Of a stretch of DNA of 64,000 nucleotides, positions 58,404 through 64,000 are shown piece by piece. Below the pieces are notes generated by a model that saw only the letters and a program-made list of their open reading frames with translations, searched no databases and was not told the origin of the DNA. Each line of letters begins with the position of its first letter. Positions within the stretch are counted from its first letter, which is position 1. This stretch comes from Owenia fusiformis. Lineage: Eukaryota; Annelida; Polychaeta; Sabellida; Oweniidae. The translations under genes were made by a program, and so were the position numbers. The stretch spans positions 17,443,915 through 17,507,914 of the forward strand of contig CAIIXF020000001.1 in the NCBI GenBank assembly GCA_903813345.2, read 5' to 3'.

Positions 58404-59167
58404 TTAAGGTGCCATGATACTTAACAGGAAATGACGAAACAGGAAGTGACAAAAATCTTTGCATTTTTAGACATTTTTTGAACAATGATAACAAGAGTTC
58501 TGTTTTGACCTCCAGTCAATTCAACTAGTTCCACATACCATTTACAGGTCCAGGATCACAATGTTTATGGTCAGAATGACCCTAAACATGATGAAATAAC
58601 TTTTTCAGCCCTCTGAAAATGTGACTGAAAAATAGCTAAAAGTAGGAGCTAGGGAAGGTCACTGAACAGAATCTTTTGGATTTTGCAGAAAATGTGCCCA
58701 ATATAATGCTCTAACTGATACAATCTTTAAAATTTTAGAAAATTGTCTGAAACAAAAATCGCGGTCATAAAAAGGAAAATAGATCGCTTTTCAAATCAAT
58801 TTTCTTCAATTTTTTTCTTTTTCTATGAATGATATCAAATTTTCAAAGATTGTATCATTTAGATCAATATATTGGGCACATTATTTGAAAAATTCAAAAG
58901 ATTCTGTTCAGGGACCTTTCCTAGCTCCTACTTTTAGCTATTTTTCCGTCACATTTCAGAGGGCTGAAAAGGTTATTTCATCATGTTTAGGGTCATTCTG
59001 ACCATGAACATTGTGATCCTGCACCTGTAAATGGTATGTGGAACTAGTTGAATTGACTGGAGGTCAAAACAGAACTCTGTTATATTTGTTCAAAAGATGT
59101 CTAAAAATGCAAAAATTTTTGTCACTTCCTGGTTTGTCATTTCCTGTTAAGCATCATGGCACCTTAA
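58404..59167. mobile_element. 764-bp palindromic element with TTAA at both ends
   Basis: Left arm 58404-58750 (TTAAGGTGCCATGATACTTA) and right arm about 58820-59167 (ending AAGCATCATGGCACCTTAA) are inverted copies with a loop of about 70 bp. TTAA at both ends may be target (piggyBac-like) or part of the palindrome. One end alone is found at 34460-34575 in NUP42 intron 1. Confidence 0.75.
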
Positions 59168-59179
59168 ATTGTAGCCTAA

Positions 59180-59976
59180 CCCCCCTATCACACCAAACTA
59201 GTTCTTACCCGATCTTGCCAGTCATACGAAAACGTCGTAAAACGCCTCAATCTGGCTTTGGTCGAGAAATATATCTGAAATAATTAGCTTCTTCGTTCTT
59301 AAACAGTCTTCAATACGTCCATCTCGTTCGCAGTTCGTTCAGGTCGCATCACGTCGGTGTGCAACGTCGTAGAACGCGTCCCTTAGTCTAGAAGGTCAAC
59401 ATGACCTGATTACAGAACTGTATGGTCGCCATCAAATTTTGAATCGATTCAAAATTCTAAAATCACATTCCCGTCTGAGAACGTTCATAAAGTTCGTAAA
59501 TAGACCTTAGAAAGTTGCAGCTACTTTCATTCCGTTCGCACACAGTTTAAAACCAGTTTTGAATAACGCAGTGGCAACTTGTTTGGTGTAATAGCTATAT
59601 TTTTGCTAACTCGTTCATAAGCAGTGTTAAATACGTTCTTAATCAGTTTAAACCCGTTTGCAATTAGTTCTACCACATTCTCAACACGTCCTCAGACAGT
59701 TCAACTCGTTGTTAAAACGTCCCTAGTAGGATTGAAGTACGACGGTTCCCTTCGTAGTACGTCCAGCTCGTCGTTAGTACGTTGTCACTCATTCTAATTG
59801 TAGAACGTGACGACCACGAGAACATTTTGAGCATTGTCTAAGTTCTAGAGGACCTACCCGTTCGAGTATGTTCGATGACGTTTGTAAATAGATCCCAAAC
59901 GGTTCTTAGTAGGTCCAATCCGTTCGTACACAGTTGAAGCCCGTTTTCGAGAATGTAGTTTGGTGTGATAGTAGGG
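59180..59976. mobile_element. Harbinger-like element with GTTC/CGTC word array, copy 2
   Basis: Same element as 26971-27779, with TAA at 59177-59179 and 59977-59979. The inverted ends CCCCCCTATCACACCAAACT and AGTTTGGTGTGATAGTAGGG are kept; the right subterminal part has lost about 12 bases. It begins 12 bp from the palindromic element. Confidence 0.8.
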
Positions 59977-59979
59977 TAA

Positions 59980-60553
59980 TCAATTACAGTATAGCAATGA
60001 TTTGGCTCGGAAGATGAAAACTAAATACCAAGAATGCCTACAATCAAATCAGCTCTTTATTACTCAGTATTCCAAAAAAATTCAATCAATCTAAAGTATC
60101 CTGTAATTTGACATATGTTTGATACATCTTTCCACCAAATTATTTCAGTTATTTTCCAGATGAATGGATAGAGGGCTTTACTATATCCCTATCGAACTTT
60201 GATTGTTGAGATAATAGAGTTAGTTTATCAAATCAATCTGCTATTTCAATTGTCTCGACTGCATAATGGTTATCCACTTGTCAATCAAAAGAAGATAAAA
60301 TATAAATATTTTGTAAAATTTATTTTATTTTCTTTATTAAAGGCTAGAAGAATACAGTCATCCAAAAATAACATTGATCTCAGTTCTCAAAATGAGAAAC
60401 ATATGTCTTGGCTAATTCAGATTGAAATTGCAAAATTGTCCTTCTTGATCTAACAATTTATATTTGGCAAAGTGATATTTGGAGGAATGAAATAGTTAGG
60501 ATGCAGTCCTTTATACTAATCATTGTTGTAATTAGTGTCCATGATCTGGTCTC
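59980..60553. other. Intergenic and EEF1D 3' UTR
   Basis: AT-rich DNA between the Harbinger-like element and the EEF1D stop. No clear AATAAA on the - strand close to the stop. No other feature recognised. Confidence 0.4.
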
Positions 60554-62977
60554 CTAGATTTTCTGGAAGGCAGCTACATCCACACTTTGGACCTGAAATA
60601 TACAATGAATTTTAATTAGTTACGGATAAGAAAATAAATGTTAAAATGGGAGTCACGTCTTACTTCCCAGTACAGTTAATTCTTGAACAATACTAGACAT
60701 AAGCAACGCCAAAGCGTAGCAAATCCCATCGAATGGCCATGGCTGGCATTTTTACAAACGAAGTATATAGCAAAAATCGAAAAATAACACACAAGAAATG
60801 GCCACCATTATAGCCATTATAGGCGTGTAAAGGCCACCATTTTTCAAGATGGCTGCCATGTGCTCCTTCGATACCGATTGGAGACTTCAGAAGAGTTTCC
60901 CATAGATGACCATTATAGCATTAGAATGGTTAAAATACTTACAAAATCTTCAAATGCACATATATTTTCTTCCAAGAAATCAGTTCCAACTTTGTCATCC
61001 TCTACGACAGCAGCAATCTGAAGCTTCTTAATACCATAGCCAACTGGAAGCAGCTTAGCTGAAACACATACAACTAACAGTTAGCTCTGCATAAAAGGAA
61101 CACCTTGCACATTTGGTGAAATAGATAGTTCTTCATAACGGGTTTTTATGATTCAGCCCACCTACAATAGGATTTACTCAATAAGTATAGGGCTGTTACA
61201 CATAATCGATAGTGCATTTTATATTGATTCCACGCATACAATATATGTAATATACAGTATATGAAAAGAGTACTCACAGGCACCCCAGAGGAGACCATCC
61301 TTTTGAACAGACCGCACCAGTTTCTCCATCTCTGCCATGTCAGTTTCATCATCCCAAGGTTTCACATCCAGAATAATGTTTGACTTGGCAATAAGAGCAG
61401 GCTCTGTAATAAATGTAAAGATTTCATGTTATGTTGCATGTTGGAATTTTCAGAACATGTTTTAGGATCTACGTCAACACTAAAAATGTTTATCAAGAAT
61501 TATTTACACAAGCTCAATCAATCTTGTAAACATGAAATATTCTGATCCCCGCAAATTGTAGTCCACCTTTCGATTGATCTAAATGGAGACCTTATTAAAA
61601 CTATTTTCTTCACACCTTAATACTTCATCGGGCAAATAAAACCCAGTGAGGTGAATAGTCCATAGAGAACAATAATTTTACATGTTTCATATACACATTC
61701 TTCAAAACAGTGCTAACTTTAACTACCTAGTATCTGTAAATGTCTGACATAGCTAAGATTCATTTAAATTGTGAATCATTTCAATATTTAAAAGAAACTT
61801 TCTCAGTTATAAACACGAACTTAACTTACTTTTTCCCTTCTTTTCTTGGTATTTCTTGACAAGGTCAGCTTTCTTTGCCTCCAATTCCTCATCTTCGCTC
61901 TCATCACTGCCAAAGAGATCAATATCATCATCGCTATCATCATCTTCATCAGCTTTGGATGGTGCAGCTGCCTTCTGCCAGTAAAGAATGAGAATAGAAC
62001 AAAAATATATAAATTGTCTGTCTTAAAGTTTCATTCTAAGTATCCGCCCTTCACCCTTTATATCCTCCTACATGATTTCTAAGGAGTCTCTGCAAGGTTA
62101 GCTTGAGTGCTATTGTATTTTTCTTTCAGATTATGTATATACTGCTGGAATTATACTGGGAAAATATTTCCTTAAAAACACTTATTTTTGCTCGATCCAA
62201 TCCACCTTTTAATCTTTACCATTATGTATGGACAAATAAACAAGATGATTCTATCATGATTCTTCCTCAGTTCATGGGTTAGGTGGATCATTGGGAAGCA
62301 AGGGAGGTGTATTACCGAATAAGGGAAATAGATCCAACTAAAAGTGAAAAAGCGAATGACCAATTTCAAAATCAACCCCAAAAAGCTTACAGGTACAAAC
62401 AGGGATATCGACCAATGGGTCATCTGACCATCTGAATATTTACTTAAAAATATGATTTGCACAGTTGATGGTATGATGTAGGCGTAACTGCTTCTAATAA
62501 TAAAGGCAGACTTACAGGAGCGGCGACAGCTGGTGGCTTGGTGCCACTGGCACTCTCTAGGGCAGCTACACGGCTCGTAAGTGCACCAATCAGAGATCTC
62601 AGATCAGCAGCAACTGTGACACAAAAGATGAGAAACCGGAGTAAATTAACAATTTTACACTGAAAGTAATTTATTTCTATATTTGGCAATGTTTTTTTCT
62701 GAAATCATTTTTGTCTGAATATATATAAATTGACAACAAATGAGTTATTTAGTGTCTTACCTAGTTTTGATAAAGCCCTCATTAACCCCCCCCCCCCCCC
62801 CTACGACAAATCTCCCTCTTTCTCTCATGTTCAAGTTGAAAAGACGGAAGGGTCAAGAGACTTGAAGCAAGACCATGCCTTACCTTGTCTTAGAGCTTGG
62901 TTTTCCTGTTCCACATTGTTCAGCCTGTTGATAACCTCGCTATTATCAACTCCTACACCAACAGCAAGTCCTTGACC
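60554..62977 (-). CDS. EEF1D: Elongation factor 1-delta, last six coding exons (partial)
   Basis: Guanine-nucleotide exchange subunit of the eEF1 complex, reloading eEF1A with GTP in cytosolic translation. Coding exons on the - strand: 62884-62977, 62516-62613, 61830-61974, 61278-61403, 60943-61058, 60554-60592, all GT-AG, open for 205 aa. Visible residues about 14-55 ([20 protein letters not shown] onward) form the leucine-zipper coiled coil that separates delta from beta. Residues 66-95 are Ala/Pro-rich then acidic with the CK2-type site [14 protein letters not shown]. Residues 113-205 are the GEF domain, with [52 protein letters not shown] and the C-terminus [12 protein letters not shown]. 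The first visible exon starts at an acceptor in phase 0. About 70 N-terminal residues (eEF1G-binding part) must lie past 64000, as nothing in 62978-64000 encodes them. It converges on MTERF3. Confidence 0.92.
60700..60875 (-). repeat. GGCCATTTT-family repeat in the last EEF1D intron
   Basis: Inverted member of the family at 200-955, including the conserved end (AAGCAACGCCAAAGCGTAGC) and GGCCACCATTTTTCAAGATGG. Lies wholly within the intron 60593-60942. Confidence 0.7.
62786..62801. repeat. C16 homopolymer in an EEF1D intron
   Basis: Sixteen C on the + strand within the intron between 62613 and 62884. Length may be unreliable in the assembly. Confidence 0.8.
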
Positions 62978-64000
62978 CTACAACACATTAAGAGATCTAA
63001 ATTGAATCAACCAAACCAACTGTACAAAAATATTGTTGCCTTAAGAAGCTAGGATTCTGACAATATAATGCACATTCTATGTGCACACAAACGTATGGAT
63101 GCAAGACATATTATTAAGTTTCCATATAACAACATGTCATGATAAACCTTAGAGTTAGTAACTCATATTTAAATTAGCCTGTTGTTACATCTAAAATTAA
63201 GTTGACTTCAAGAAACTTATATTACATTAAACAATAATTACATAAAACTATTGTAATAAGATTTAGACTTAGAATATCAAAGCAGCTATTGCTTATCAAA
63301 GCCATCACCCTTAAGAATCACACTACTACAAACAGCACATTAAGTACAGGCCAGGGTAAATTAAACATAAATAAAGTACTACTTTACAAATGATGAATTG
63401 AGAAAAATCATATAAATATCAAGGAACATAGTTTTATTCTCAACTCATCATATCGGCATTTTTAGGTGTGACTAGTAATTAACTTAAATGTTTCTTAATC
63501 GAGAGTACAATATATATCGGAACAGAATTGGAATAGAACAGATTTTAGAACTTGCTTTTTAGAGTTTGGAACTTTTGAAAATTTCAGACCTAACTGACTA
63601 AAATTTTGTACAATAACATATTGTCAGTGATAATTTATTTACTTTATTTCAGTAGCAAAATTAATTATGAATTATTTATAATAATTCATCTCATATAAAA
63701 CAACTTTAACAAACAAGTGAACTCCTCAATATTTTCAATTTATAATTGATTTGGTTCAATCTACTTGAGCAAATGTGTTCTTTGAGAAAAACTGATAAAA
63801 TATCAGAACATGGAGAGGCAGTTTCAAAAATCTGTTTCAAACGGGAAAATCGCATGGATTGGACATTTATTCCATTCTGTGCCAGGCTTTAATACAAAGC
63901 AAATCATAGACATTCAGACATTTCAGTACAATATCAAACAAACAAGAACAACAACCATACAAAGTACAACAGTGCATACATACAGACTTGGTGTAATGTT
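62978..64000. other. EEF1D upstream intron
   Basis: AT-rich sequence before the first visible EEF1D exon. No exon, RNA or repeat recognised on either strand. Confidence 0.5.

Noticed and set aside
62730-62975. 81-codon frame on the + strand
   Set aside because: Antisense to an EEF1D exon and its intron, including the C16 run.

Overview
The window is metazoan nuclear DNA, AT-rich, with GT-AG introns and a very heavy load of inverted-repeat DNA transposons. The recognisable genes are animal housekeeping genes (MRPS14, NUP42, MTERF3, EEF1D) plus a tandem family of Golgi carbohydrate sulfotransferases. A marine invertebrate bilaterian fits best, but the sequence alone does not settle the phylum.

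Layout. 1-2.35 kb: repeats, then the last coding exon of MRPS14 (+ strand, 2354-2536), whose earlier exons lie left of the window. 3.7-25 kb: three paralogous single-coding-exon sulfotransferases on the - strand (3707-4711, 13776-14798, 24022-25044), about 10 kb apart, each with the same splice acceptor exactly 20 nt before the start codon. The DNA between them is nearly all transposable elements: two decayed mariner elements, several foldback elements (one 5.9 kb long) and many MITEs. 25.6-29.4 kb: an inverted duplication whose left arm was hit by two successive insertions; the right arm still shows the empty sites. 29.8-45.0 kb: NUP42 (- strand, 7 exons, 440 aa), with an 11.4 kb first intron full of repeats and a 5'-truncated LINE reverse transcriptase. 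45.3-47.1 kb: a 1.77 kb foldback element with a perfect 8-bp target duplication, between the divergent NUP42 and MTERF3 genes. 47.9-57.4 kb: MTERF3 (+ strand, 5 coding exons, 414 aa). 58.4-60.0 kb: a palindromic element and a second copy of a Harbinger-like element. 60.5-63.0 kb: the 3' six coding exons of EEF1D (- strand); its N-terminal exons lie beyond the right edge.

The genes are not an operon or one pathway. MRPS14 and MTERF3 serve mitochondrial translation and transcription or ribosome assembly, EEF1D serves cytosolic translation, NUP42 serves mRNA export, and the sulfotransferases modify glycans in the Golgi. I found no prokaryote-style system or CRISPR array. The most unusual material is in the repeats: MITE families that share a CTGTA terminus and TA target but each carry a different internally amplified word; foldback elements carrying many RFX X-box-like 14-mers; and pairs of element copies that act as natural empty-site controls for each other.
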